A DNA stretch of 64,000 bases from Macrostomum hystrix (Eukaryota; Platyhelminthes; Macrostomidae): NCBI GenBank assembly GCA_950097015.1, contig CATNEN010000038.1:3617501-3681500 (forward strand). The letters run 5' to 3'. How positions within the stretch are numbered: position 1 is the stretch's first letter; the number at the start of each line of letters is the position of its first letter. The notes under the pieces were generated by a model. It was not told where the DNA came from. It made no database searches and saw nothing but the letters and a program-made list of their open reading frames with translations. Of this stretch, positions 11,892 to 25,500 are shown piece by piece. Position numbers and translations under genes: made by a program.

Positions 11892-12283
11892 CCCTGCATC
11901 TCTGCTTCTCTGTCTGCATCTCCGCTTCTCTGTCTGCATCTCTGCTTCTCTGTCTGCATCTCCGCTTCTCTGTCTGCATCTCCGCTTCTCTGTCTGCATC
12001 TCCGCTTCTCTGTCTGCATCTCTGCTTCTCTGTCTGCATCTCCGCTTCTCTGTCTGCATCTCCGCTTCTCTGTCTCCATCTGCCATTCGCTCTGTCTCCA
12101 TCTGCCATTCTCTCTGTCTCCATCTGTCATTCTCTGTCTCCATCTGCCACTCTCTCTGTCTCCATCTGCCATTATCTCTGTCTCCATCTGCCATTATCTC
12201 TGCCTCCATCTGCCATTCTCTCTGTCTCCATCTGCCATTATCTCTGTCTCCATCTGCCATTATCTCTGTCTCCATCTCCCATT
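11892..12283. repeat. Chimeric array: 20-bp units switching to 22-bp units (copy A)
   Basis: About nine copies of CATCTCCGCTTCTCTGTCTG run to about 12075. They then pass directly into about nine copies of the 22-bp unit with CATCTGCCATT. The paralogous array at 62905-63548 has the same order but more copies. Confidence 0.95.
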
Positions 12284-12998
12284 GGCTGCCTGATTTGCTC
12301 AAACCCTCGGCCTGATATGAGTGCTCAACTCACTAAAGATTCCCCCGCTTCTCCAATGGACTCTGTGGGGCTGGAGTGCTTGTTGCTATGGCAACTGACT
12401 CAAAAATGACGGATCAGGTTTGATAGGCTACTCGATTGCGCACATATTCAAAGGGATTTGGGAACGAGGGCTAGGATCAGGTTTTGGGATGACGCTTCGA
12501 TAATCCGGATTTGGATACCGAGCTTTATTATCGTTTCGGGATCAGATTTTCAGCCTTTGGTGGCCGTCACTTTTTGATGGAACAGGGTTGATTAGGGTTG
12601 GGAATCAGTGTTTGGGATCAGGGTTAGGGATCTGGGTTGGGGAACACTGACACAGTCTAACACAGACACAGTCTAACTCAAACATTCATCAATTCTTATA
12701 AATGACGATTTTTCCATGACATTTGTGGGCTGAAGTGCTTGTTTCTGTGGAAACAGAACCAGAGAAAGGCTGGTCCAAGATGTCTGGGTTTGAGGTCTGG
12801 ATTTTGGAAAATATTTATATTCTAATACGAGCTAGTAGGATTATGGGAAGGATTTAGGAAAATATTTTAGTATTCGAGATGAGACTCAGCATCTAGGTTT
12901 GGGATCTGATTAGTTAAGCCTCTTGAGTGTTAACTTTGGGATCACATGGTTTGCTCTTGGCATTGTGATTAACAGTGAAAATAAATTCAATTAGCACT
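12284..12998. repeat. Duplicated spacer and satellite left flank (copy A)
   Basis: 12284-12720 matches 63549-64000, the end of the window, so the duplication probably continues beyond it. It contains two RFX X-box-like palindromes at 12382-12395 and 12741-12754. No gene recognised. Confidence 0.8.
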
Positions 12999-15900
12999 GG
13001 CTATGCCTGAAGTTCGATGGTCACTGGCCTAAAGTTCGATGGTCACTGGCCTGAAGTTCGATGGTCACTGGCCTGAAGTTCGATGGTCATTGGCCTGAAG
13101 TTCGATGGTCACTGGCCTGAAGTTCGATGGTCACTGGCCTGAAGTTCGATGGTCACTGGCCTGAAGTTCGATGGTCACTGGCCTGAAGTTCGATGGTCAC
13201 TGGCCTGAAGTTCGATGGTCACTGGCCTGAAGTTCGATGGTCACTGGCCTGAAGTTCGATAGTCACTTGCCTGAAGTTCGATGGTCACTGGCCTGAAGTT
13301 CGATAGTCACTGGCCTGAAGTTCGATGGTCACTGGCCTTAAGTTAGTAGGTCACTGGCCTGAAGTTCGATAGTCACTGGCCTGAGGAGGTAGGACTCACT
13401 CACAAAGCACGAGCCTGAAGTTCGATGGTCACAGGCCCGAAGTTCGATGGTCACTGGCCTGAAGTTCGATAGTCACAGGCCTGAAGTTCGATGGTCACTG
13501 GCCTTAAGTTAGTAGGTCACTGGCCTGAAGTTCGATGGTCACTGGCCTGAAGTTCGATGGTCATTGGCCTGAAGTTCGATGGTCACCGGCCTGAAGTTCG
13601 ATGGTCACTGGCCTGAAGTTCGATGGTCACTGGCCTGAAGTTCGATAGTCACTTGCCTGAAGTTCGATGGTCACTGGCCTGAAGTTCGATAGTCACAGGC
13701 CTGAAGTTCGATGGTCACTGGCCTTAAGTTAGTAGGTCACTGGCCTGAAGTTCGATAGTCACAGGCCTGAGGAGGTAGGACTCACTCACAAAGCACGAGC
13801 CTGAAGTTCGATGGTCACAGGCCCGAAGTTCGATGGTCACTGGCCTGAAGTTCGATAGTCACAGGCCTGAAGTTCGATGGTCACTGGCCTGAAGTTAATT
13901 AGTCACTGGCCTGAAGTTCGATGGTCAGTGGTCTGAAGTTAATTAGTCACTGGCCTGAAGTTCGATGTCACTTGCCTGAAGTTCGATAGTCACTGGCCTG
14001 AGGAGGTAGGACTCATTCACAAAGCACGAGCCTGAAATTCGATGGTCACTGGCCTGAAGTTCGATGGTCACTTGCGTGAAGTTTTGATCGTCACTGGCCT
14101 GAGGAGGTGCGACTCACTCACAAAGCACGAGCCTGAAGTTCCATGGTCACTGGCCTTAAGTTGGTAGGTCACTGGCCTGAAGTTCGATAGTCACTGGCCT
14201 GAAGTTCGATGTCACTTGCCTGAAGTTCGATGGTCAGTGGCCTGAAGTTAATTAGTCACTGGCCTGAAGTTCGATGGTCACTGGCCTGAAGTTCGATGGT
14301 CACGGGCCTGAAGTTAGATGGTCAATTGCGTGAAGTTTTGTTCGTCACTGGCCTGAGGAGGTAGGACTCACTCACAAAGCACGAGCCTGAAGTTCGATGG
14401 TCACTGGCCTGAAGTTGGTAGGTCACTGGCCTAAATTCGATAGTCACTGGCATGAAGTTCGATAGTCACTGGCCTGAGGAGGTAGGACTCATTCACAAAG
14501 CACGAGCCTGAAGTTCGATGGTCACTGGCCTGAAGTTGGTAGGTCACTGGCCTAAATTCGATAGTCACTGGCATGAAGTTCGATAGTCACTGGCCTGAGG
14601 AGGTAGGACTCATTCACAAAGCACGAGCCTGAAGTTCGATGGTCACTGGCCTGAAGTTGGTAGGTCACTGGCCTAAATTCGATAGTCACTGGCATGAAGT
14701 TCGATAGTCACTGGCCTGAGGAGGTAGGACTCACTCACAAAGCACGAGCCTGAAGTTCGATGGTCACTGGCCTTAAGTTGGTAGGTCACTGGCCTGAAGT
14801 TCGATGGTCACTGACCTGAAGTTCAATAGTCACTGGCCTGAAGTTCGATGTCACTTGCCTGAAGTTCGATGGTCACTGGCCTGAAGTTAATTAGTCACTG
14901 GCCTGAAGTTCGATGTCACTTGCCTGAAGTTCGATGGTCACTGGCCTGAAGTTAATTAGTCACTGGCCTGAAGTTCGATGGTCAGTGGCCTGAAGTTCGA
15001 TGGTCACTGGCCTGAAGTTCGATGGTCATTGGCCTGAAGTTCGATGGTCACTGGCCTGAAGTTCGATGGTCACTGGCCTGAAGTTCGATGGTCACTGGCC
15101 TGAAGTTCGATAGTCACAGGCCCGAAGTTCGATGGTCACTGGCCTGAAGTTCGATAGTCACAGGCCTGAAGTTCGATGGTCACTGGCCTTAAGTTAGTAG
15201 GTCACTGGCCTGAAGTTCGATAGTCACAGGCCTGAGGAGGTAGGACTCACTCACAAAGCACGAGCCTGAAGTTCGATGGTCACAGGCCCGAAGTTCGATG
15301 GTCAATGGCCTGAAGTTCGATAGTCACAGGCCTGAAGTTCGATGGTCACTGGCCTTAAGTTAGTAGGTCACTGGCCTGAAGTTCGATAGTCACAGGCCTG
15401 AGGAGGTAGGACTCACTCACAAAGCACGAGCCTGAAGTTCGATGGTCACTGGCCTGAAGTTCGATAGTCACAGGCCTGAAGTTCGATGGTCACTGGCCTT
15501 AAGTTAGTAGGTCACTGGCCTGAAGTTCGATAGTCACTGGCCTGAGGAGGTAGGACTCACTCACAAAGCACGAGCCTGAAGTTCGATGGTCACTGGCCTG
15601 AAGTTAATTAGTCACTGGCCTGAAGTTCGATGGTCAGTGGTCTGAAGTTAATTAGTCACTGGCCTGAAGTTCGATGTCACTTGCCTGAAGTTCGATAGTC
15701 ACTAGCCTGAGGAGGTAGGACTCATTCACAAAGCACGAGCCTGAAATTCGATGGTCACTGGCCTGAAGTTCGATGGTCACTTGCGTGAAGTTTTGATCGT
15801 CACTGGCCTGAGGAGGTGCGACTCACTCACAAAGCACGAGCCTGAAGTTCGATGGTCACTGGCCTTAAGTTGGTAGGTCACTGGCCTGAAGTTCGATAGT

Positions 15901-18900
15901 CACTGGCCTGAAGTTCGATGTCACTTGCCTGAAGTTCGATGGTCAGTGGCCTGAAGTTAATTAGTCACTGGCCTGAAGTTCGATGGTCACTGGCCTGAAG
16001 TTCGATGGTCACGGGCCTGAAGTTAGATGGTCAATTGCGTGAAGTTTTGTTCGTCACTGGCCTGAGGAGGTAGGACTCACTCACAAAGCACGAGCCTGAA
16101 GTTCGATGGTCACTGGCCTGAAGTTGGTAGGTCACTGGCCTAAATTCGATAGTCACTGGCATGAAGTTCGATAGTCACTGGCCTGAGGAGGTAGGACTCA
16201 TTCACAAAGCACGAGCCTGAAGTTCGATGGTCACTGGCCTGAAGTTGGTAGGTCACTGGCCTAAATTCGATAGTCACTGGCATGAAGTTCGATAGTCACT
16301 GGCCTGAGGAGGTAGGACTCATTCACAAAGCACGAGCCTGAAGTTCGATGGTCACTGGCCTGAAGTTGGTAGGTCACTGGCCTAAATTCGATAGTCACTG
16401 GCATGAAGTTCGATAGTCACTGGCCTGAGGAGGTAGGACTCACTCACAAAGCACGAGCCTGAAGTTCGATGGTCACTGGCCTTAAGTTGGTAGGTCACTG
16501 GCCTGAAGTTCGATGGTCACTGACCTGAAGTTCAATAGTCACTGGCCTGAAGTTCGATGTCACTTGCCTGAAGTTCGATGGTCACTGGCCTGAAGTTAAT
16601 TAGTCACTGGCCTGAAGTTCGATGTCACTTGCCTGAAGTTCGATGGTCACTGGCCTGAAGTTAATTAGTCACTGGCCTGAAGTTCGATGGTCAGTGGCCT
16701 GAAGTTCGATGTCACTTGCCTAAAGTTCGATAGTCACTGGCCTGAGGAGGTGCGACTCATTCACAAAGCACGAGCCTGAAGTTCGATGGTCACTGGCCTG
16801 AAGTTCGATGGTCACTTGCGTGAAGTTTTGTTCGTCACTGGCCTGAGGAGGTGCGACTCACTCACAAAGCACGAGCCTGAAGTTCGATGGTCACTGGCCT
16901 TAAGTTGGTAGGTCACTGGCCTGAAGTTCGATAGTCACTGGCCTGAAGTTCGATGTCACTTGCCTGAAGTTCGATGGTCAGTGGCCTGAAGTTAATTAGT
17001 CACTGGCCTGAAGTTCGATAGTCACTGGCCTGAAGTTCGATAGTCACTGGCCTGAAGTTCGATAGTCACTGGCCTGAAGTTCGATGTCACTTGCCTGAAG
17101 TTCGATAGTCACTGGCCTGAGAAGGTAGGACTCACTCACAAAGCACGAGCCTGAAGTTCGATGGTCACTAGCCTGAAGTTCGATGGTCACTGGCGTGAAG
17201 TTTTATCGTCACTGGCCTGAGGAGGTGCGACTCACTCACAAAGCACGAGCCTGAAGTTCGATGGTCACTGGCCTGAAGTTCAATAGTCACTGGCCTGAGG
17301 AGGTGCGACTCACTCACAAAGCACGAGCCTGAAGTTCGATGGTCACTGGCCTTAAGTTGGTAGGTCACTGGCCTAAATTCGATAGTCACTGGCATGAAGT
17401 TCGATAGTCACTGGCCTGAGGAGGTAGGACTCACTCACAAAGCACGAGCCTGAAGTTCGATGGTCACTGGCCTGAGGAGGTAGGACTCACTCACAAAGCA
17501 CGAGCCTGAAGTTCGATGGTCACTGGCCTGAAGTTGGTAGGTCACTGGCCTAAATTCGATAGTCACTGGCATGAAGTTCGATGGTCACTGGCCTGAGGAG
17601 GTAGGACTCACTCACAAAGCACGAGCCTGAAGTTCGATGGTCACTGGCCTTAAGTTGGTAGGTCACTGGCCTGAAGTTCGATGGTCACTGACCTGAAGTT
17701 CAATAGTCACTGGCCTGAAGTTCGATGTCACTTGCCTGAAGTTCGATGGTCACTGGCCTGAAGTTAATTAGTCACTGGCCTGAAGTTCGATGTCACTTGC
17801 CTGAAGTTCGATGGTCACTGGCCTGAAGTTAATTAGTCACTGGCCTGAAGTTCGATGGTCAGTGGCCTGAAGTTCGATGTCACTTGCCTAAAGTTCGATA
17901 GTCACTGGCCTGAGGAGGTGCGACTCATTCACAAAGCACGAGCCTGAAGTTCGATGGTCACTGGCCTGAAGTTCGATGGTCACTTGCGTGAAGTTTTGTT
18001 CGTCACTGGCCTGAGGAGGTGCGACTCACTCACAAAGCACGAGCCTGAAGTTCGATGGTCACTGGCCTTAAGTTGGTAGGTCACTGGCCTGAAGTTCGAT
18101 AGTCACTGGCCTGAAGTTCGATGTCACTTGCCTGAAGTTCGATGGTCAGTGGCCTGAAGTTAATTAGTCACTGGCCTGAAGTTCGATAGTCACTGGCCTG
18201 AAGTTCGATAGTCACTGGCCTGAAGTTCGATAGTCACTGGCCTGAAGTTCGATGTCACTTGCCTGAAGTTCGATAGTCACTGGCCTGAGAAGGTAGGACT
18301 CACTCACAAAGCACGAGCCTGAAGTTCGATGGTCACTAGCCTGAAGTTCGATGGTCACTGGCGTGAAGTTTTATCGTCACTGGCCTGAGGAGGTGCGACT
18401 CACTCACAAAGCACGAGCCTGAAGTTCGATGGTCACTGGCCTGAAGTTCAATAGTCACTGGCCTGAGGAGGTGCGACTCACTCACAAAGCACGAGCCTGA
18501 AGTTCGATGGTCACTGGCCTTAAGTTGGTAGGTCACTGGCCTAAATTCGATAGTCACTGGCATGAAGTTCGATAGTCACTGGCCTGAGGAGGTAGGACTC
18601 ACTCACAAAGCACGAGCCTGAAGTTCGATGGTCACTGGCCTGAGGAGGTAGGACTCACTCACAAAGCACGAGCCTGAAGTTCGATGGTCACTGGCCTGAA
18701 GTTAATTAGTCACTGGCCTGAAGTTCGATGGTCAGTGGCCTGAAGTTCGATGTCACTTGCCTGAAGTTCGATAGTCACTGGCCTGAGAAGGTAGGACTCA
18801 CTCACAAAGCACTAGCCTGAAGTTTTATGGTCACTGGCGTGAAGTTCGATAGTTACTGACCTGAAGTTCGATAGTCACTGGCCTGAAGTTCGATGGTCAC

Positions 18901-21900
18901 TGGCTTCAGAGGGTAGGACATTCTCACACAGCACAAGCCTGAAGTTCGATAGTCATTTGCTTGAAGTTCGATGGTCAACTGGCCTGAAGTTAATTAGTCA
19001 CTGGCCTGAAGTTCGATGGTCAACTGGCCTGAAGTTAATTAGTCACTGGCCTGAAGTTCGATGGTCACTGGCCTGAAGTTCGATGGTCACTGGCCTCAAT
19101 TTAGTAGGTCACTGGCCTGAAGTTCGATAGTCACATTCCTGAGGAGGTAGGACTCACTCACAAAGCACGAGCCTGAAATTCGATGGACACTGGCCTGAAG
19201 TTAATTAGTCACTGGCCTGAAGTTCGATGGTCAGTGGCCTGAAGTTAATTAGTCACTGGCCTGAAGTTCGGTGTCACTTGCCTGAAGTTCGATAGTCACT
19301 TGCCTGAGGAGGTAGGACTCACTCACAAAGCACGAGCCTGAAGTTCGATGGTCACTGGCCTGAAGTTGTTAAGTCACTGGCCTAAATTCGATAGTCACTG
19401 GCCTAAATTCGATGGTCACTGGCCTGAAGTTAATTAGTCACTGGCCTGAAGTTCGATAGTCACTTGCCTGAGGAGGTAGGACTCACTCACAAAGCACGAG
19501 CCTGAATTTCGATGGTCAGTGGCCTGAAGTTGGTAGGTCACTGGCCTAAATTCGATGGTCACTGGCCTGAAGTTCGATGGTCACTTGCGTGAAGGTTTTT
19601 TCTTCACTGGCCTGAGGAGGTGCGACTCACTCACAAAGCACAAGCCTGAAGTTCGATGGTCACTGGCCTTAAGTTGGTAGGTCACTGGCCTGAAGTTCGA
19701 TAGTCACTGGCCTGAGGAGGTGGGACTCACTCACAAAGCACGAGCCTGAAGTTCGATGGTCACTGGCCTGAAGTTAATTAGTCACTGGCCTGAAGTTCGA
19801 TGGTCAGTGGTCTGAAGTTAATTAGTCACTGGCCTGAAGTTCGATGTCACTTGCCTGAAGTTCGATAGTCACTGGCCTGAGGAGGTAGGACTCATTCACA
19901 AAGCACGAGCCTGAAATTCGATAGTCACAGGCCTGAAGTTCGATGGTCACTGGCCTTAAGTTAGTAGGTCACTGGCCTGAAGTTCGATAGTCACTGGCCT
20001 GAGGAGGTAGGACTCACTCACAAAGCACGAGCCTGAAGTTCGATGGTCACTGGCCTGAAGTTAATTAGTCACTGGCCTGAAGTTCGATGGTCAGTGGTCT
20101 GAAGTTAATTAGTCACTGGCCTGAAGTTCGATGTCACTTGCCTGAAGTTCGATAGTCACTGGCCTGAGGAGGTAGGACTCATTCACAAAGCACGAGCCTG
20201 AAATTCGATGGTCACTGGCCTGAAGTTCGATGGTCACTTGCGTGAAGTTTTGATCGTCACTGGCCTGAGGAGGTGCGACTCACTCACAAAGCACGAGCCT
20301 GAAGTTCGATGGTCACTGGCCTTAAGTTGGTAGGTCACTGGCCTGAAGTTCGATGGTCACTGACCTGAAGTTCGATGTCACTTGCCTGAAGTTCGATGGT
20401 CAGTGGCCTGAAGTTAATTAGTCACTGGCCTGAAGTTCGATGGTCACTGGCCTGAAGTTCGATGGTCACGGGCCTGAAGTTAGATGGTCAATTGCGTGAA
20501 GTTTTGTTCGTCACTGGCCTGAGGAGGTAGGACTCACTCACAAAGCACGAGCCTGAAGTTCGATGGTCACTGGCCTGAAGTTGGTAGGTCACTGGCCTAA
20601 ATTCGATAGTCACTGGCATGAAGTTCGATAGTCACTGGCCTGAGGAGGTAGGACTCATTCACAAAGCACGAGCCTGAAGTTCGATGGTCACTGGCCTGAA
20701 GTTGGTAGGTCACTGGCCTAAATTCGATAGTCACTGGCATGAAGTTCGATAGTCACTGGCCTGAGGAGGTAGGACTCATTCACAAAGCACGAGCCTGAAG
20801 TTCGATGGTCACTGGCCTGAAGTTGGTAGGTCACTGGCCTAAATTCGATAGTCACTGGCATGAAGTTCGATAGTCACTGGCCTGAGGAGGTAGGACTCAT
20901 TCACAAAGCACGAGCCTGAAGTTCGATGGTCACTGGCCTGAAGTTGGTAGGTCACTGGCCTAAATTCGATAGTCACTGGCATGAAGTTCGATAGTCACTG
21001 GCCTGAGGAGGTAGGACTCACTCACAAAGCACGAGCCTGAAGTTCGATGGTCACTGGCCTTAAGTTGGTAGGTCACTGGCCTGAAGTTCGATGGTCACTG
21101 GCCTGAAGTTCAATAGTCACTGGCCTGAAGTTCGATGTCACTTGCCTGAAGTTCGATGGTCACTGGCCTGAAGTTAATTAGTCACTGGCCTGAAGTTCGA
21201 TGTCACTTGCCTGAAGTTCGATGGTCACTGGCCTGAAGTTAATTAGTCACTGGCCTGAAGTTCGATGGTCAGTGGCCTGAAGTTCGATGTCACTTGCCTA
21301 AAGTTCGATAGTCACTGGCCTGAGGAGGTGCGACTCACTCACAAAGCACGAGCCTGAAGTTCGATGGTCACTGGCCTTAAGTTGGTAGGTCACTGGCCTG
21401 AAGTTCGATAGTCACTGGCCTGAAGTTCGATGTCACTTGCCTGAAGTTCGATGGTCAGTGGCCTGAAGTTAATTAGTCACTGGCCTGAAGTTCGATAGTC
21501 ACTGGCCTGAAGTTCGATAGTCACTGGCCTGAAGTTCGATAGTCACTGGCCTGAAGTTCGATGTCACTTGCCTGAAGTTCGATAGTCACAGGCCTGAGGA
21601 GGTAGGACTCACTCACAAAGCACGAGACTGAAGTTCGATAGTCACATTCCTGAGGAGGTAGGACTCACTCACAAAGCACGAGCCTGAAATTCGATGGACA
21701 CTGGCCTGAAGTTAATTAGTCACTGGCCTGAAGTTCGATGGTCAGTGGCCTGAAGTTAATTAGTCACTGGCCTGAAGTTCGGTGTCACTTGCCTGAAGTT
21801 CGATAGTCACTTGCCTGAGGAGGTAGGACTCACTCACAAAGCACGAGCCTGAAGTTCGATGGTCACTGGCCTGAAGTTGTTAAGTCACTGGCCTAAATTC

Positions 21901-22272
21901 GATAGTCACTGGCCTAAATTCGATGGTCACTGGCCTGAAGTTAATTAGTCACTGGCCTGAAGTTCGATAGTCACTTGCCTGAGGAGGTAGGACTCACTCA
22001 CAAAGCACGAGCCTGAATTTCGATGGTCAGTGGCCTGAAGTTGGTAGGTCACTGGCCTAAATTCGATGGTCACTGGCCTGAAGTTCGATGGTCACTTGCG
22101 TGAAGGTTTTTTCTTCACTGGCCTGAGGAGGTGCGACTCACTCACAAAGCACAAGCCTGAAGTTCGATGGTCACTGGCCTTAAGTTGGTAGGTCACTGGC
22201 CTGAAGTTCGATAGTCACTGGCCTGAGGAGGTGGGACTCATTCACAAAGCACGAGCCTGAATTTCGATGTCA
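12999..22272. repeat. 9.3-kb satellite, about 22-bp unit with higher-order repeats
   Basis: The basic phrase is CACTGGCCTGAAGTTCGATG plus GT, with variants TTAATTAG, TTGGTAGG and TTTTGTTCG. It is punctuated by a conserved spacer (GAGGAGGTAGGACTCACTCA, then CAAAGCACGAGC). Higher-order copies are visible: 1168 bp (about 16430 against 17600), 2511 bp (19131 against 21642) and 121 bp (14481 against 14602). Identical short open frames at 17168 and 18336 are repeat by-products. Confidence 0.97.
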
Positions 22273-22537
22273 AGTTTGCGGAAATGGCGGAGGGCGGTAT
22301 CGGAGCTGCAGGATTTGAGGCCCGTTTTCATATCCATATTTATCATGGCTTTGCAGGCGATCATAGAATTACTAATAAAATGTGTTTTCTGGTTTACTTT
22401 TGGTTGAATCGTGTTCTTGGCATCCACGTTAGGGTCACACACACACACAGCTCTTTGATCCACAACTGGTTTTTCTTTCTTGGTATGCAAGTTGACTCGA
22501 ATACTCAAATGCATATTCACCTTGGTCTTGGCGATCT

Positions 22538-25500
22538 TCACCTTGACTTGCTCAGCCTCTCAATCTTCTGCTGCAGCCACCCCGGCAGCCGGAACAGCTC
22601 GTGAGTGATTCTTCTGCGCAGCCGCCGCAGCTGCTCCAGATCTCCGCAGATCGCCGCAGCCACCAGCAGCTCCTGCTCATCCGAATCCTCCATCTGAGCC
22701 ACATCCCGGATCCAGTCCTGATCGCTCCCGTCTCCTGCTCCTGTCAGCTCATTGCGAAGGGCCCGCAGCAGAGCGTCAAAGTTCAGGTAGAAGTAGTTGA
22801 CGTAGTTTTTCATCTTCAGCGGAAAGCAGTCGGCAAAGACTTTGTGCTCAATCGGCAGCTTCGGTCGCTTGTCAAACTTAAAGCAGAATTTCCAGGCGGA
22901 GTCTCGGCTCCTCAGGTGCTGCCACACAAAGTCCGCAGTGGCCTCACTCGCCGACCTCTCAGCTCCCCAATCGATTCCTCTGCTCGCAATGAACGGCCCG
23001 CAGTCGCTCACAACTCTCGCTGCACTGAGTCGGTCGCCGAACTTCAGGCAGGCCAGCGCTCTGAGAGACTCTCGCGCTGATCGGGCGCAGTCTGGCAGTT
23101 TGTCGATCAGCTCTGCGAGACTCTCTCGGGACTGCGGGCTGCGGTCTCCATCGGACACACGAAGCACCGACTCTCTCACGATGTCATAGATCTCGTGGAA
23201 CTCGCATGTCTTGGCTTCTGGTACAGGTGTGAGCCGAAGATCTGGCAGGATGAGGAACGGGTGGAAGTGGAATTGGCCCGAGTCGGTGACGGGTCGCAGA
23301 CTGTCCTCGAACTGCAGCAGCAGCTGAGGCAGCTCAGCCATGGCGTCTCTCAATGCGCCGGCTGCCCGATCCAACGCTTCGCTCACTCTCTCAGCTGACT
23401 TCAAGCCCTTCAGGTACACAGCGGCATCGCTCAGGAAGAAGTGCTCCAGGATCCGACCGTCAGGTGTGTCTGATCTGCAGCCGCTCTCCACACCGTCAAG
23501 CAAAATCTTCAGCGAGCGTGTCGTGAGACTCACGAGATTCTCCGGCTTCCACTGCTCAGCCGGTGTCTCCTCCAGCATTCGGAACGTGACGGTCTTTGCG
23601 TGATAGGACTTGAAGCCGACGTTTGAGATTTTCTTCTTCAGCAGCCACTTGAGTGTAACGAACAGCTGGCCTTGCAGAGTGCTGAGACTCCGCAGCAGTC
23701 GCCTCTCCAGGAAGCTGCTGCTCACTCGGAGCTGCTGGCCTCCCATTCCGGGAGGAGCTGCGTGCACCACGTGACAGGGCGATGAATCAGAGGTGAGGTC
23801 TCGCTGGAGTGACAGCAGCACGGACTGGGGAATGTTGGAGTTGGAGACTCTTGGTGGCAGCAGCGGCGCGATGGGAGGGTAGCGGCAGAGGCGGCGGGCG
23901 GTGACTTGGTCCACAGCCGGTCTCAGGGCAGAGCCTCCCAATGAATTGGCTGGGTTGGAGGCTGGAGAAACGGAAATGCGAGAAATATGGAAAATGCCAT
24001 CTGATTTCAAGTTGATGGACAAAAAACTATTTCTCGATAATCTAAACAGGAAAAACTAGTGCAAATATGGTTTGTAGCTGCCATTATACGAGTATATTGC
24101 TAGTAAGAATTGGCTGTTCGGAATATAGTTGAAAATCAATGGACATTGATTAGCATAATTTCAAAATCACAGAAAACGAATTCTGTAAAAACGGCAATAG
24201 AATATAATATAACAGAAATCACATACATTTGCAATGGCCCAGCCGCAGCTTTTGTACTACGCTTCCAAAAGCTGTGTACAACGGTTCAGTCCATGGACTG
24301 GGGTGGACACCTCAAAAACTGTCTTTTTTATTAGTCATTTTGCTTGTACCCGCTTTGCTGGCTGTTGAATTGGAAACTTTTCAGCTTTTCAGCTTTCATA
24401 TTGCCGTTCAAAGAGGAATTTCACAAATCAGTAATTACAACTCATTACTTTAATTTTACACGCCTGTGACTGTGAAAGTATTGCGAGCCTCTGAAACAAA
24501 GAGAAACTTGAATGAATCGTCTGGGCTCCCCGAAGATGGGCTTACATGGCTAGTTAAGTAACAGTTTAGAGCGAATATGGGATATTTGATTTTGGCTTAT
24601 AAAAATCTGTACGTACAATGAATATATAATATGGCATCACTATTCACTGAGTACACTGAGCGATGAGCGCTCAGCCTCTGTTTGGTTCCCAGAGGAATCG
24701 CGCCGAATGAAAAATCGCACTTTACATTTTTGCTGGGAAGTTTCTTGCTCTGGCTCTGCATTTCAAACTGGACTGAACATTTGTTGGTTTTCCTTGTTTG
24801 TTGTTTGCTTTAGAAAGCCAAAGAAGATCAGCAAGCCAAACGCATGTTCAATTCTTGTCCCAGCCATCCCGACAGTCTCTGACAGGAAATTCTCACCGAA
24901 TCCGGAGCTCAGGATGTGGCCATTGCTGAGCTCCACTGTCTGAGCAGCCTCCACTCGGTCGCACTCGCACACATCTCTCGGGTGAATCGGCCTTCCAGGA
25001 ATCAGCTGAATAACATCGATGTCAGAGTCGATGTCAGTTCTGCCATCCAGAGAGACCAGGCTGTTGCCCCAGGCCTCAGAGAAGCTGCCCACAGCGAAAC
25101 AGTCGTCATAGTTCAATCTCTTCCTGAGAACATCCTGCAAGACGTCAGCCACAGCGATCTGCAAGGCGGCTCTGGAGTCCACGAATCCCGACTGAGAGAG
25201 CTTGGAGTGCAGCTGCTGGCTCAGCTCTGCGTGGCTGGGTGCGGCTCTGAAGGGTGAGAGGAGGCGGCAGTGCTGAGTTTCAGTGAGGCTGGGAGGCTCT
25301 GAAGGGTGAGAGGAGGCGGCAGTGATGAGTTTCAGTGAGGCTGGGAGGCTCTGAAGGGTGAGAGGAGGCGGCAGTGCTGAGTTTCAGTGAGGCTGGGAGG
25401 CTCTGAAGGGTGAGAGGAGGCGGCAGTGATGAGTTTCACTGGGATTAAAACTACAGCTGAAACGAGGAATGTGAGAAATGAATACTTTTAAAAAATAGTA

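Noticed and set aside
12999-22272. Possible CRISPR array (regular short repeats)
   Set aside because: There are no unique spacers between units, no cas genes, and the context is eukaryotic.
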